DNA of 64,000 bases, from positions 7,884,001 to 7,948,000 of the forward strand of contig NC_063992.1 of assembly GCF_932276165.1 (NCBI RefSeq), given 5' to 3'. Below are positions 32,442 through 45,202 of the stretch, in pieces. How positions within the stretch are numbered: position 1 is the stretch's first letter; every line of letters starts with the position of its first letter. The position numbers and the translations under genes were made by a program. Origin of the DNA: Plutella xylostella. Taxonomy: Eukaryota > Arthropoda > Insecta > Lepidoptera > Plutellidae. The notes under the pieces are model-generated. The model was given only the letters and a program-made list of their open reading frames with translations. It was not told the DNA's origin and made no database searches.

Positions 32442-33920
32442 AACTAACAGTTAACTAGCAAGCCAACCTACTGCACCCCTATTTAAACATGACGAGAGCA
32501 CCTGTAAAAGCCTTTACGTCTGTGCATCGCTGTCAATTGTAGCGTTTTTGTGCGAGCCGCTTTGAATCAACCCTCTCGCCTGCAGATATTGTGCCGCACC
32601 ATTTAGATTGCGTCTCGGTGGATCAAGTAGCGAGATCTGCTCAAATACTCCTTCGTTCGTCATTCACTTGTTTTGAAATGGGTCATGGGAAGATGGGCTG
32701 CGTGGTTTGTTAATGATTTTAATTAACCTTTTTTTATACAGGGTTTTAATTGTCAGTTAAATTTCCAATTGCAGGTGAATGCAAGTGCAGTTGTACACAA
32801 AGTACCCATGATACTTAGCTAATTTTATTATGGCACCATAAAGACAGCTCTTTCATTCTTTCTAGTTAAGTATGATTTCTGTGTTGGTCCTATGGTGAAA
32901 GTTGCTCAATATGGCGGGTAGACAAACATTAGATACCTTTCCATCCTGTACACACCTATATAAATCCTGCATAAAAACGTAGATAATATTATGATATTTA
33001 TGCCTATATTATTGTTATTATTGTTAGCTTTCAAATGGCAACGGTAAAGATTATAATTTTGTTATAACGTATCACGTATAGCGTATAACTAATTAATATA
33101 ATAAGTTGCGAAATATAATTAAGTAAATTTGAAATAATTATAAGGCTCTATCCAAAAATAATTAATAGAATTTTCCGCAATATTAAGAATGCAGTAAAAT
33201 TGAAAATTCCCGCTAGAATTCTCGAGAAATACTTTCCAGGAATTCCGAATTTCCCGCCAACGAGAATTTTGACCTGTTTCTATGATGGTTCCTTTGACTA
33301 CTGAAGTCCCTACCTACATTATTTCTAAAGGCATCCAACTTATTAAACAAAATTTTCTGTAAGGCTTTATAAGGCCACAATGCAATGAGATCTTTTGACT
33401 GAACTAAATAATATATTTTTTTTATTTTTTTTATTATAAGCCTTTTATTAATCTGATAACAATAATATTTACATTAGTAAGTGAACATTAATTGTTTCAT
33501 GCAATTAGTTTTACAATATAAATTTCAGTTGCATTGAGAATTTAACTGTAAATAATATTTTTATACTAACTTAAATCAAGTATTAATTAACCGCTGTATC
33601 TGTGTATATTTACACTACAATCTCTTCTGTGGTTGCAAATGAGAAAACCTTACCCAACTCGCTTGAAAGTTTCTTTTATTTGACATCTTTGTTCCAATTT
33701 ATCTTTGTTTTGCCGCAATCTTTATTATAAATGTTTTCTCTTCGATGTTGAAGTGGAAAAGTTTTTTTGGAATAAGATTTCAGGTAGTAAATTAACTCAC
33801 CTGCTTTCTTTCCTTTTACCGAAACTACAATTGAAGTATTTTCCACATTGGATATTGTCTCCACTTAAGTATCATCGTGTATACAATTAATAATAACATA
33901 CTTAAATAATCTCCACTTCG
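32442..33920. other. No recognisable gene
   Basis: AT-rich, except 32480-32660, which has a TATTTAAA word and moderate GC but no supportable frame. Nothing else stands out. Confidence 0.4.
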
Positions 33921-33923
33921 CAG

Positions 33924-34327
33924 GTAAAGTCCGTGGTGCCGAAAATGGACCGCAACGGCTTCTTCTTCTACGCCACCGCCACGGCGAAGAAGAAGAAGAT
34001 CAGCCTGATGCAGCGCCCTCCGCGGGCCGAGGAGCCGCGGCGGCGCCCGGGGGCCGCTCAGAGGGTGCTTGCGAGACCCACCGGCAGTGCCGCCGCGACC
34101 GCCGCGCGACTGTCACGTGACCCTCCCGCCATGCAGCGGCCCACAAGAGCGCGCCAACCGACGCAAGTCTCGCAACTCGAAAGTTATCAACCAAGATATC
34201 ACACCATACGCGACACCCAGGAATATGAGTGCAAAAGTGCTAAAACAGTGAAAAAGGTGCGAAGTGATAACGGCAGCCCGAAGCACAGAGGAGATAGGGA
34301 GCACCAGCATGGGGCTACAAACTTAAG
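33924..34327 (+). CDS. Probable internal coding exon of an unidentified host gene
   Basis: The exon follows tctccacttcgcag (acceptor) and ends at acttaag|gttagt (donor), 404 bp. The frame is open throughout: VKSVVPKMDRNGFFFYATAT, then a Lys run and an Arg/Pro-rich low-complexity region containing MQRPPRAEEPRRRPG, and a charged end (SDNGSPKHRGDREHQHG). GC content is much higher than in the flanks. If the donor is not used, the frame continues to a stop at 34469. The acceptor cag is followed immediately by gtaaagt, which is itself a donor consensus. I recognise no domain, and the protein looks largely disordered and basic. No other exon of the gene is identified in the window. Confidence 0.5.
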
Positions 34328-34989
34328 GTTAGTCTTTGAAAGTTTTGTTTTTGTTTCGGAACTTAATTTATGTTGGAGTTTTGATTTCGCACGCTCTCAG
34401 TGTGCGGAAAAACGCACTGAATTATTGTTTGTTTTTACGGAAAATATGCATGAAAAGTTTTTGGTGTAGCAACAGTTTCCGATAGTTGTTGTTGTTTATG
34501 CAATGCTCGATAACAAATATTGTGTTTGACGAGGTATACTGAGAAGTTTCATACTTAGTAACTAACTATTTAATAACTGTTGGTATTGTTTAGTTTTCCT
34601 CGTTTAGGCAATCGAACTTTTTTATTACTTTCTAAACGAACTTTGCAGACGAAAGTAATTGATTTACCTACTTTAAGTATTTTCGTAATAATAACGGTCT
34701 GAGTTACAAATTGAAAATGTTCATTTAGTACCTAGGTGTAGCCCTACATTACATAGCTTGACTGTGAAGTATATTTTTAATTTTTCGTATGATAAATTTA
34801 AAATTATGAAGCTTATCTTATTGTTTTTTTGCGTAAACATAATATCTTAGAAAAGCTCGAATGAAAAGCTTTTATTTAATATAGCTATATAAGTACTTAC
34901 ATAATTTGTTTTTTTTACTCTAATGTAAGTAAACTTGGTAGTTAACTTAATTAAGTATATTTTGTCTTTGTTTATCACTAGAGTAGGTA
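34328..34989. other. No recognisable gene
   Basis: AT-rich sequence, presumably intronic if the exon upstream is real. Confidence 0.4.
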
Positions 34990-35957
34990 GGGTAACGTAA
35001 CGTACCTTGGGACGCTTGTACCTCGGGACAATGATTTTATTTTTAAAACTGGCAAATTTAACAAAGTATCATTCTACCCTATGCGTAGTGTTTTACTCGC
35101 TTGGCCAAACTAGTGAGTCTCGTGATCATACCGGGATCGAGTGTGAGGTGAAGACAACATTAAGTTTTTTGGAGACAGAATTTACTTTTGTATAGTTTTT
35201 TGAGTTGCTTTATCTCATTGAGGCATGCTCAAAATTGAGACATGAATATCACGTATATATTTTCAGTTATTTCATTTTTATGATAAAGATTCCTTACATA
35301 AAAATAAAGATACTGATTTTTTTTGTTAAAAATTGCTTTTTTGTACCTTGGGACACGATTAAATTTGTACCTTGGGACACTATTTCCTATGGTTTTGTAC
35401 TATGGAGACTGCTAACATCTAAATAACGTCTTATATCTCTGTTCTTATAAGTGGCAGAGTGAAACTGGAATGAAGAGAGTTGCAGTCAGTCTGGAACGTT
35501 TGAAACAAGCAGTAGATAAAGTAAAAACAGGAGAAAATATTCCTATTTATTTTATATAAAGTGAATGTTCCTTTTTGTAACGTAAGATTCATACATAATC
35601 GCAAAATATAATTTCGTTATAAACTAATGTTAATATGATGTCAATGTAGTTATAAAATTTCGATGATTACAGGACTTTTTGCTAAAAATATTATAAATCA
35701 ATTTGTCCCAAAGTACACTTAAGAGTGTCCCAAGGTACAAACGTGTAACGTACCTTGGGTCAAAGCAAGCATTTTTACTTTTATCTTAATTTCAAAAAAT
35801 GTGGCCACTCCAAAGCTCCACCACAAATACTAGTGATAATAGATTATATATCCTACCGAATAAAGTAAATTTCACATTAATATCTTAGTTGTACGCTGCA
35901 ATATCTTCAATCAAAGTTGGGGTAGTCGAAAGTGTCCCTAGGTACGTTACGTTACCC
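34990..35957. mobile_element. TA-flanked MITE-like element, 968 bp
   Basis: Ends GGGTAACGTAACGTACC and its reverse complement; the inverted match covers about 25 bp. Flanking TA occurs on both sides (34988-34989, 35958-35959). The words gtaccttgggac and its complement recur several times in the interior near both ends. No transposase frame is present. The TA target suggests an IS630-Tc1-mariner relative. Confidence 0.75.
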
Positions 35958-36209
35958 TATAATATGACTTTTAAATAAGTAATAACCAAAGCTATTTAAA
36001 GTGAAAATGAGCAATGGTCCTTGCGGTTAAATCAATTTATCTGGCTTTAAGTAGGTAAGACGAGTAGGTATTTTTTTCGTAACATATTTACACGTAGGGT
36101 ATCTACGAGTATGGAGCATCATAGTATCTGCCTACCCTACTGGGAGACAGGCACGAGTACCTATATTTATGTACTTATACACTTACGGGCAATGAAAATG
36201 TTCCACTGA

Positions 36210-36475
36210 GAAAAACACCAAATTACTCCTCGGAACGGAAAAGGCTAGCTTAATAACGCCTTCTGCAATATTAAAGTACATTTAACAGAACATCAGGATA
36301 TTACCAACTAAAAACAATATCATCATCATCATCATCATCAGCCTTCTATCGCCCACTGTTGGGTATAGGCCTCCTTATGTGTACGCCAATTCTTCCGGTT
36401 AATACTTTGTTAAAATTTTAAATGAAATCTTTGAAAAAAGTGGGGTCGTTTGGTGTCTGATAATCTAAATAAATC
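36210..36475 (+). repeat. Dispersed repeat, related copy at 47389-47570
   Basis: The segments share caccaaatta, taacttaat/gcttaataacgcc, ttctgcaatatt and ttaccaacta, continuing with tttgatgtctga-like sequence on the far side. This copy is interrupted by an RTE tail (36316-36403), which the 47.4-kb copy lacks, so the insertion is younger than the split of the two copies. Confidence 0.65.
36316..36403 (-). mobile_element. RTE-type LINE 3' end with (CAT)n tail
   Basis: On the plus strand: a run of ATC units, then gcccactgttgggtataggc, a well-known 3' terminal phrase of lepidopteran RTE elements, in inverse orientation. The element is severely 5'-truncated. The uninterrupted copy of the host repeat at 47.4 kb gives an empty site, and a short AATA may be the target duplication. 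Confidence 0.65.
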
Positions 36476-36945
36476 TATTGCTTACTTATAATTATTTGGA
36501 AACTAGAAATACTTGCACAATATTCATCCGTCGTGACTATCGACTTTCCCATGACCTACAGATACAGACAGACAGTCCAGCATCATCAATTACTTACTAA
36601 TAAGTATTACAATAATTGTGTGTCTGTGTGTTTGTATATTGTCCGCCATGTAAGGCGAAACTAACTGGTGTTCAATATAATCCTCTTTGCCGTATTGGTT
36701 CGTGATATTATAAATAGGTCGAGGTTTACATGATAGTTTAATTTGACGGGTAATGCAGTTTATTTAATTATTGTTAAATTTCCAACGAAGAATTAAAATT
36801 ATTTTATATGCCTTATTAAGCTATTTCCTACCTGTTATGATTTACTTAATATTCGGTATCCGACTATCCGGCCAAATCTCATCCAATAGCATCTCTAATT
36901 TATACCTAGCCATAGGAGATTTTACGTTAAAGTTTGTTCATTATA
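36476..36945. other. No recognisable gene
   Basis: AT-rich, nothing assignable. Confidence 0.4.
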
Positions 36946-37140
36946 CAGAGTGTTACAAAAGTGGTAGGTATTCTAAGAAGCCGAAAGAGTGTAACTCTTG
37001 AGTATTTCCGAGCAACTTTTGTTTTAAAAAAATTGAAAATACCTAGTACGAGTACCTACTTAATTGATTTTGCAACAAAAGTCGTAAAAAAATATATTTC
37101 CGATAGGGGTTCAAAAATATATTTGGCCCCGTACACCCTG
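36946..37140. mobile_element. 195-bp TA-flanked MITE
   Basis: Ends CAGAGTGTTAC and GTACACCCTG, reverse complements with one or two changes, each flanked by TA. The CAGGGTGT terminus resembles that of the 1.46-kb element at 15014-16476. Confidence 0.55.
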
Positions 37141-40100
37141 TATAACCTCATGTCGGTGTCGTGTGAACTCGTGTGCCACCAACTTGCGCCTTTACTTACT
37201 CTATGTAACGTAATCTCCTTTCTATGTTTATTCCCAAGGTAACTAAAAAAAACTACATAACTACATCCACAAGTAAATGCCAATGGATGCTTACACACGG
37301 TAGGTACCTCTACTCTGAAAGTGGTAATATTAAGCCCCAGGAGCTTTGGGCAGGAAAAATGGAATGAAAACAATCTCGACGAGGAAATATTGACGCTATG
37401 CCAAATTCCGGGGCCTCCTGACCCATCGCGATTAATCGTACGAATCTCTCGATAACGCTATAAATAGGTACCTAATAGGTATGCGTACGTTTTAGAGTGT
37501 TTATCAAACACCCTGTTTATAGTAGTTTTGTCAATCGTATTTTTAGAAACAATTACCATTTTTTCGTCGACGGTCTTAAATAATAATTGAAAGTGTTTAT
37601 TAAATTTATAATTACCTAAGTTACGCAGAAAAGTTTCATTCCGTACGGTCGTACTTATAGGTACATAGGTATTATACTTACAAGAGTTACAAGTAAGCAA
37701 GTATTAACTCAGTATTGTTTTGGGTCTGCCCAAGTAATAAGGCATACCTTTTAGCTACGAGTCACTAGTTTACTACTCATAAAACCTTACGCACCAGATG
37801 TCCCGATCTTAAACCAAGCTCCAATCTACGCCTACTTGTTAATACTGCACTATGATTAACTTGCAATATTGTAGTTTTGATTAAAATGTTATTGCTTAAT
37901 TATTTTACGGCTAGTAGTAAAATTGTTATTAAGTTCAGAGAAAAATTCACTTATAAATAGTAATAATTGACGTAGGTATGGGGTCTACTATGCAAGGTAC
38001 TTATATGTATTAAACAATTATGTACATTTGTATTACATGTAGAGACACAAACACTTCAAACTTCACGATACCCATGTGTTTATGGCGGGTTAGAGAATAA
38101 AAGAAACTACGACCCTACACGTAATATGTACTTACTCATATTATTGAATAGTGTGTCGAAGGAATAGTCTATAACTAACAATATGAAAATAAAAATGAAA
38201 TGAATACTAAAGATACATCAATTTATTAAAGAGATACTTCTCGCTCACTATAAATCATTTTAAAAGATTTTTACATAATAAGTTACAGCGAAACGGCACC
38301 AAAAAGCGAGTAATCACGTAAATTGTGCAAAATCATGTCTCGAAGGGCAATTTATGAACCTGCTTTGTGCCGGATATTCGTTTTGCATAATATCGCAAAA
38401 AAAATGTTATAGTATACCTATATTATATATAGGTTTTATCATCACAATTTTTCCTCTTTTTTAACTTAGCCAGGTAAGCTATCCAACGACGATGATCCCT
38501 CATTGAACTTGCTACAATAAACGAACTATAACTATCAAAACTTTTTGCAGAAGTATGCTTGCAACACCTGTTGTCACCAGTCCACTTCTACCTTTTCATT
38601 GCTACTTTAATGCCCAAGTAACACTATTATAGGTACCAAAATTCATACCATCTATACATAATAGTTCTATTAACCTAATCCGCCAGTAACATAGTCTCAG
38701 TAGAGATGTAATTCGCACAAATGCACCACAACAATACATGCACTGACTGAATTAATCAGGCACGCATTCGCTTTCAGAACCGTCGTAGACGGTGAATTGG
38801 TTAATCAGGTGGACTGGGGCGCTTCTGCTATTCAAAGTTTAAATTGAAATGGTGCCACTCAATGGATTTGGGTATCTTTGGTGAACGTGCAGTGAAGTAA
38901 TGCACCTAATCAATAGTACCTATAGCTATAGCCCGTAACTACCGTAAGATTGAATGATCGATAGAATGAACTGCAAAAATTGTCAGAGCGATAAAAAATG
39001 TCTGTCTGTATATTTTTTTGAATACAAAAAATTTGAATTGAAAAATCTCATCTCAGTTGATAGCCAACTAAATGTTCTATATTACATCCTGTTAAAATTT
39101 TAAATCTGTCTGTCTGCTATGTGTATCAATGCTTTACATTAGGTACTAGAATATTCCATTGGCTCGACTGTCAGCGAGACGCTCTCGAGGACGTGTCAAC
39201 TGACAAATGATAAGTGACAGGTGACGTCAGACCTCACGCTCGGGCCCGTACGGGGCGGGACGTCAAGGGTCATCGGGAAGTCATCGTTACGGTACCATAA
39301 AACATGCAGTACGCATCTTGAAATCTGATTAGCAGAATCTGATAAAAATAGAGGAATAAAAAGTTAATTCTTGTTGTACTCCAAGTTGAAAAAGTACGAT
39401 ATGTTCATGTACCTAATAAGTATTTTTTATTATTGGTTATTTTGTTATGGATATTTTTTTACAAGTTTGATTTTAATGAATAAATGGACCGCGTCAAGCT
39501 AAATGCTACACTTTTTAACATTGTTGGTAAAAGTTATCGGCTCTGGATATCTACCTACCTATATTTTATTTCGCAAAAAAACCTTCCCTCGCGTAGTAAG
39601 TCAAGTTACTTTTACGTTTAATTAATACGTTATAAATAAGTATACACATTTTACTTATAAACCACAAACATAGTAGATAGTTTAACCCAGTAGATACCTA
39701 GTTGTAAACAACCACGTATGTAGGTATAACAAACATATAGGGCATATGCAAATGCATGTTTTCTATGAATGGAGCAGGAATTAATTAGGATATTGATCGC
39801 GAATAAGCGTAGAGTTGCAAAGGGCGGTGTAGGGTGACTGCGACATGTTGGCCACTCCACAGGAATGCAAGCACACCGATTATGCATTTAGGTATAATAT
39901 ACTGCATCCCTTTGTTCCGTGCAATATTACTTTGATGACACCCTGTATCTGTATCACTCTGTATATGGATTACAGTGTAGCTACAAAGAGGGGTGGATCT
40001 TTTAGATGTTTATAATAGGTACTTAATTACTTTTTACGTTGGACGATTTAAAACTTTAGGGTTTGATATTAAACTTTTTTTAAGGCTGGCTAGTACCTAC

Positions 40101-40937
40101 TTACTGCCACGTACTTATATGTTAAAGATGCGATTATCGTGTACATATTGTGCGTATTGCCACTATACACGTATACATAATTGAAATAAACGCTAATTCG
40201 GTGCATTTGTTAATTATTAAAATGCTTTTTTTACTTATGGTATTTCAAATTATTGTTACTGGTACCTTAGTACATGGTACACCTTGCTTATAACTGTAAT
40301 AAAACTAAAACATTCTGTATAAGTAAAATGTCAAGCAAACTCGTTTATCCACTCGATGTTTAAGCAAAAGCAAAACTTTTTTCTTGTAAATTCACAAAGT
40401 TAAATAGCTATCGAACCATCCCAAGCTTACGATAACATATTCAACAACTTTTCAATTGATTCTCGACCTAATCTTCTTAGCCCGGAAGGTTTATCAGAGA
40501 ATCTTTCAAGTGTATTTTGTATGAAGGTAATATGACCACATGTAAAAGTAGGTCATACCTTTGTAAAATAACCTTTCATCATGCATTTTTAATATAGGAA
40601 GGTAGTAAGAAACTCCTAATGCAGTTTATTGAATACAAGTTTAAGTAGCTCAGGGAAGCTGAGCCAGTTCGGGCTAACGATAAAAATATTTTTTGTTATT
40701 AGCTCTTCTAGGTATGGTAAGAAACAATAAAATTAAAATCTAATTCTGAATGTACTGTATGTTGTTGAGACATGCTATACCAGCACTATACCTTCATCAT
40801 TAACACTATGTCTAAATAACGCTTCTTAACTTATGACTATAACAGTACTAATTTTAAATTTAGTACACTATCTCTATAACCAGGAAGTCAGTAGCTCGAT
40901 TGCCAGTCGGATTAATACCTTTAGTTAAAAACTTATA
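37141..40937. other. No recognisable gene
   Basis: AT-rich. Isolated MITE-end-like words (acaccctgt) occur near 37510 and 39942. A GC-rich patch at about 39170-39290 contains TGACGTCA-like words and cgggcccgtacggggcggga and could be regulatory, but I cannot support a promoter. Confidence 0.4.
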
Positions 40938-41206
40938 GACGACCGAATGGCGTAGTGGTTAGTGACCCTGACTACTGAGCCGATGGTCCCGGGTTCGATT
41001 CCCGGCTGGGGCAGATATTTGTTTAAACACAGATATTTGTTCTCGGGTCTTGGATGTGCCCGTAAAATGGCAATAGGCCCGCCCCCTATTACATTGGGAC
41101 TAACATAACACTCTGGCGAAAAGTGGGTGCAGCAATGCACCTCTGCCTACCCCGCAAGGGAGTACATTAGTACAAGGCGTGAGTGCGTGTGTGTGTGTGT
41201 GTGTGT
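40938..41206 (+). mobile_element. tRNA-derived SINE with exact 14-bp target duplication
   Basis: A box tggcgtagtgg (40948-40958) and B box ggttcgattcc (40992-41002), then a conserved body with tggcaataggcccgcccc and ccccgcaagggagtacatta, and a (GT)n tail. Perfect flanking duplications gttaaaaacttata lie at 40924-40937 and 41207-41220. It is probably a fairly recent insertion. Mobilisation would need LINE proteins supplied elsewhere. Confidence 0.9.
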
Positions 41207-42125
41207 GTTAAAAACTTATAATCCCACGGTTTTTTTAAAACCAAGTGAAAATTGCAGGGAAAACTAAAGTTGTAATAAATAAAATAGCCCAACAGAAGCC
41301 GTGTTCCACAGATGCATTTAATCATACAAGAGTCATAAACGAAACGTGTGCCGTAAAATATCGTCACCCGTACAAAAAAAAACAGTAGGGACCAATTTGT
41401 AAATTATGAACGTATTTACTGTCGAACACACATGTGACTGAAACTGAGTGTGAACTTTCGCTGCGGTTAAGTTTACACGATAATTGGGTTAGTTTTTGTA
41501 GAGCGAGAATGCAAATAGAATCTTTTTTTTGTTTTGTTTGTGTAGGTAGGGGTTTGGGGGAAATACCCAGGGGTAGCTGTGATGGAAGCTATTAGCAGAT
41601 GGCGTGAGACATAGGTAATTATTACCGGTTTGTACCTTAGAAATAGAAACTAATCATTTCCACGGGTCTGTCATAAGGACAATAATACCAAATTGTGATA
41701 AAATTGGTTCAGATCAAGAAACATTTAACTACTTCTCTAACTAGGTTAGATTACTGAGGCATTAACTCCAGCGGTTTTAGTTCAAAGTTGCAAGGTACAA
41801 AGTTAGGTCTGTAACCTTTACATAAAATAAATTTTTATTGTGCTGTAAACACTCACTATCAATATAAAGAAAATACCTCTATAGCTATAAATTAAGCAAC
41901 AATTTCGGCCTATTACTCAGAACATAAAAGCTACACTACAAGTTTTTTTAAGTACAATGCGCACGCCCCCGGCAACGGGCGACCTCGTATGATTTACTGA
42001 CTACTTTTTCCTTCCGAAGGCAATTTTATACATACGCACCTTTCCTCCGTCAGATGTACAGGGTAGAGTTTTATCAGTGTAATTCCCGGTGGCATCGCGG
42101 GGGAATATACTTATGATACAAAGTA
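41207..42125. other. No recognisable gene
   Basis: AT-rich, no supported feature beyond the SINE target duplication at its left edge. Confidence 0.4.
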
Positions 42126-43115
42126 CAGTGAAACTATTAATTCATGAAATTAATGTTTGAGGAACTAAAATTTTCAGGAGCCTGGCACCATTAGAAAAGA
42201 AACATAAAAGTCATAACAATTGTTTATGGCAGTTGGCGGTTGGCTGTTTTTTCCATTTTGTTATTAATTATTAGGATAATCTAGATAAAAACAACTATTT
42301 ACGCTTGTTTGCAATAAGGAAGAAGAAGAAAAATATTCGTAGTCAAGCTAGGGAAGTTATTTATCGAGTTTATATACAATGTTTAGCGGAACATCAAGCT
42401 GGACACATTTTGTCGAATTTGGAGGATGTTTACGCTCGTACAGCGTCTATGACGGGTATGTAACATTGTACAAATTCTAATAATTCATTTTTTATCAGTA
42501 CCAACGCTTCATTTATCGATAAACCTAGGTTTAGAGCCCAAGTCGAACATTGTTTACATACCGCTGGTTGTAGGTTTGAGCTGGTTTAAGTTGAGTCAAA
42601 CCATAACATTTTGATACTTGAAGTTATATTTTTTGTTTACTTACTAAATTCTCATTCTGTAACTCTGTTTTTCTTAACTTAAGGGTAATTTCAAATAAGC
42701 ATTTTTATTTTATTTTATAGGAGTATCGAACAGTACCGTCTGGCATATTGCAAAAGAGGGCTCTATAATGGAATATTTCTAACTCCTGGAAGAAACAGTA
42801 CAAGCCGTCTAAAAAGAGAAATTAATGATTTTACTATATGTGCCCTTCGTCAACAAATCCGGATATTTTATACAGTTGTAATGACGTTATCTAAATAAAT
42901 ATTTATTGGTTTCACTATTAGCCTTCATATTAACACCTTCTAGCTCTAATAATGAGCTATTTTGTGGATGGTAAGTGGTTTTTAAATACAGAAATAGGGT
43001 AGGTAGTCACAGGCAAAATTTCAAGTATCAAAGTCAGTTTTGTTTCGCTATATAGGGTTGCTACATGAAAGATAGCTGCGCCCTCATTTAATTTCAGGAC
43101 TTTATAGTTTCACTG
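42126..43115. mobile_element. Decayed Tc1/mariner-superfamily transposon, 990 bp
   Basis: Ends CAGTGAAACTAT and ATAGTTTCACTG, extended by a further 10-15 bp of imperfect inverted match (tgaaat / atttca). TA flanks both ends (42124-42125, 43116-43117). The plus strand carries an interrupted transposase N-terminus with an intron (42303-42890). Confidence 0.8.
42303..42890 (+). pseudogene. Transposase N-terminal remnant (helix-turn-helix) with intron
   Basis: Exon 1 reads RSQAREVIYRVYIQCLAEHQ and NLEDVYARTASMTG, up to the donor at 42455|42456 (GTATGT). Exon 2 starts after tattttatag at 42721 and continues VSNSTVWHIAKEGS before a stop, then a shifted frame containing a LLEETVQAV-like remnant. 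The order (a QAREVI-type helix, then a VS-ST-V-I-KEG helix-turn-helix) matches the DNA-binding N-terminus of insect DDE transposases of the IS630/Tc1 group. The DDE catalytic domain is absent, so the copy is dead. Confidence 0.6.
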
Positions 43116-43164
43116 TATGTTACAGGGCTAACTAGCGCAGCATATTGAAAATCGTGTTTCTTCG

Positions 43165-43497
43165 TTTAAAGGAGAATGACCATTTCTCTATGGCGCCATG
43201 ACCCGCCAGAGCAGCCATTGATAAAACATATACTGATGTGTTGCCCATGACTACAGTATATCCTGGTATAAACTTTATTATATGGGACTATGGGTTTATT
43301 GCCTGAAATAAAGATTTTTTATTTATTTATTTTTATTTTTTATTATTATGAGGCATGGGAGAACGAAGATATAGTGCTGATTGGTCTATGTATTAAAATA
43401 TTTTACCCTTATTTAGAACGCCTTTATCACTGAATAAAAATAGGTCTGGTTAGTGGCTGCAAAGCGGGTCAGATTTGGCCATTCTCTTTTAAGCGTA
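43165..43497. repeat. Imperfect inverted repeat around a LINE-like tail
   Basis: Left arm words gagaatgaccattt and gacccgcc...gcagcca recur as the complement (tggctgcaaagcgggtc and ggccattctcttt) at the right. The middle contains gggtttattgcctgaaataaag and a TTTAT-rich tail (about 43280-43335), resembling a LINE 3' end on the plus strand. Confidence 0.5.
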
Positions 43498-44282
43498 GGT
43501 TCATTTCAATACTTGTAATCTAGAAGTGAATCTGTTTCAAACATTCTGGTTGAGTAGTTATTTTACTAAAAGTAATGTAATACTATGAAACAGCTGATAT
43601 TTTTATTTTTATTTTATTATAAGACGAATATATTCACCTCGCAACAGGAATGTCACGGATTAAAGTCCACCCTGTATACTTTTATAAGTATGAATGCGAT
43701 GCGAGTGTTAAGAAAAGTTTATATGGACCGCGTATTTGAGATTTATTTTACTGTTTTGGCTGAAGGTCTAAAAGTTTCGATGTTGTGGAAAATAGTTTTT
43801 GTACACAAGATGACTCTATACATAGGTATTATGATCAAAGTTATAATGCTTTTCTTTTTTTAAACTTACGAACATTATAATAATGTAGTTAAACTTTACT
43901 GTAACTACAAAATACGGAGTTACAAATAAAATAGAGTAATCTTTAATTCTGAAAAGGTTTGTACAGTATAATCAAATATTTAAAAAAAATTAAACTAGTT
44001 ACTTATTCTCCCGTGTACTGACCATTTTTTTTTTGTGAAAGCCTAACTGCGTAAAAATTTATGGAATGTAATCATTTTAATTAATGGTAAACAAAATAAA
44101 TACGCAAAGTATAAACGTGATTTTCAAAATTATATTTATATTTTTTTGAGTACATTTTATACGTCGACGGGCAAAGCTTAATAATGTCGGTTCTTGAGTT
44201 GCATGCCGCAGCAAGTAGGTACTTTATGAAATATTTTTAATTTAGCCCGAGTACATGGGCACATGGGGGTCACTCTAGATCG
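43498..44282. other. No recognisable gene
   Basis: AT-rich. A 92-codon plus-strand frame at 43585-43863 has no recognisable features and is of chance length. Confidence 0.4.
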
Positions 44283-44415
44283 ATAAAATACAATACAATA
44301 CACTTTATTTGCACAAAGAACAAAACATGCAAATCAAAAACTTAATATAAGATTGAGCAAAGAGGAGGCCTTATTGCTTATATTAATCTCTACCAGACCT
44401 TTGGATGGAAGAGAG
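44283..44415 (-). mobile_element. LINE 3' tail, (TATTG)n end
   Basis: On the minus strand: aagcaataaggcctcctctt, then tgcaaataaagtgtattgta. It is a diverged relative of the tails at 1-128 and 3070-3205. Confidence 0.6.
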
Positions 44416-45202
44416 TGAATTAAATAAATTCACGAATATCACGATGTATTAAACGTACCGATGGCATGATGACTATGATGAGAGCTTTCGTTGGTTCGCA
44501 TTTTGTTAAGCTAGATTAACCCATCAGTCGGCGCGCAATTTTAATGCCCTTGGGCACTGCATGTAACATGTCCAGGGTACAATGCATGTCTCACTTAGAC
44601 GCGAATGATACAGGGTGATGTTTTGCAAACACTGCATTTTTTATTCGAAATGGGGTGAGGGCGCCACTGCCACGGCTCTTAATACCAAAACATACAGGAG
44701 AGTTTGTTAATTGTGCGAAAAAAAGTTATATTAAGATTTGATGACCAGTTAAATATTAAAAAATACAATGTAACTGTATTTTTCATACAATTTCTTTCAT
44801 CAGTTAATTGTCAGGAATTCATCGGCTATATATATATGCAGATATAACCTGATTGTACAGCCTTAATCGATCACTCTACCTCAATCATTTATGATTTCTC
44901 TCACCACTTGTAATTATTGTGTACAGTGGAATATAGATATCCGATATAATCTTACAGACCAAAACTAACTTTTATATGTTATAGCAGTAGGACCTCATTA
45001 TTTAATAAATACCGTTGTACCAATATAGTTTTTTTATGCTATAATATTATTATATATGGCATAGTTAAGAGTTTTTTTTATATCTCCCTGATATCCAGAT
45101 TAGCTCGAATTCTAAAACAATTCAACTCTGTATACTTCTTTAGATGTTTTTTTGAAAAAGTTCCATTGAGATTTTTTTTAATTATGATAGTAAACGAAAA
45201 AA
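44416..45202. other. No recognisable gene
   Basis: AT-rich. A tacagggtgatgtttt word near 44610 looks like one end of a CAGGGTG-type MITE, but the partner end was not found. Confidence 0.4.

Noticed and set aside
39170..39290. GC-rich patch with TGACGTCA-like words as a promoter
   Set aside because: No TATA, initiator or downstream frame; motif occurrence alone is not enough.
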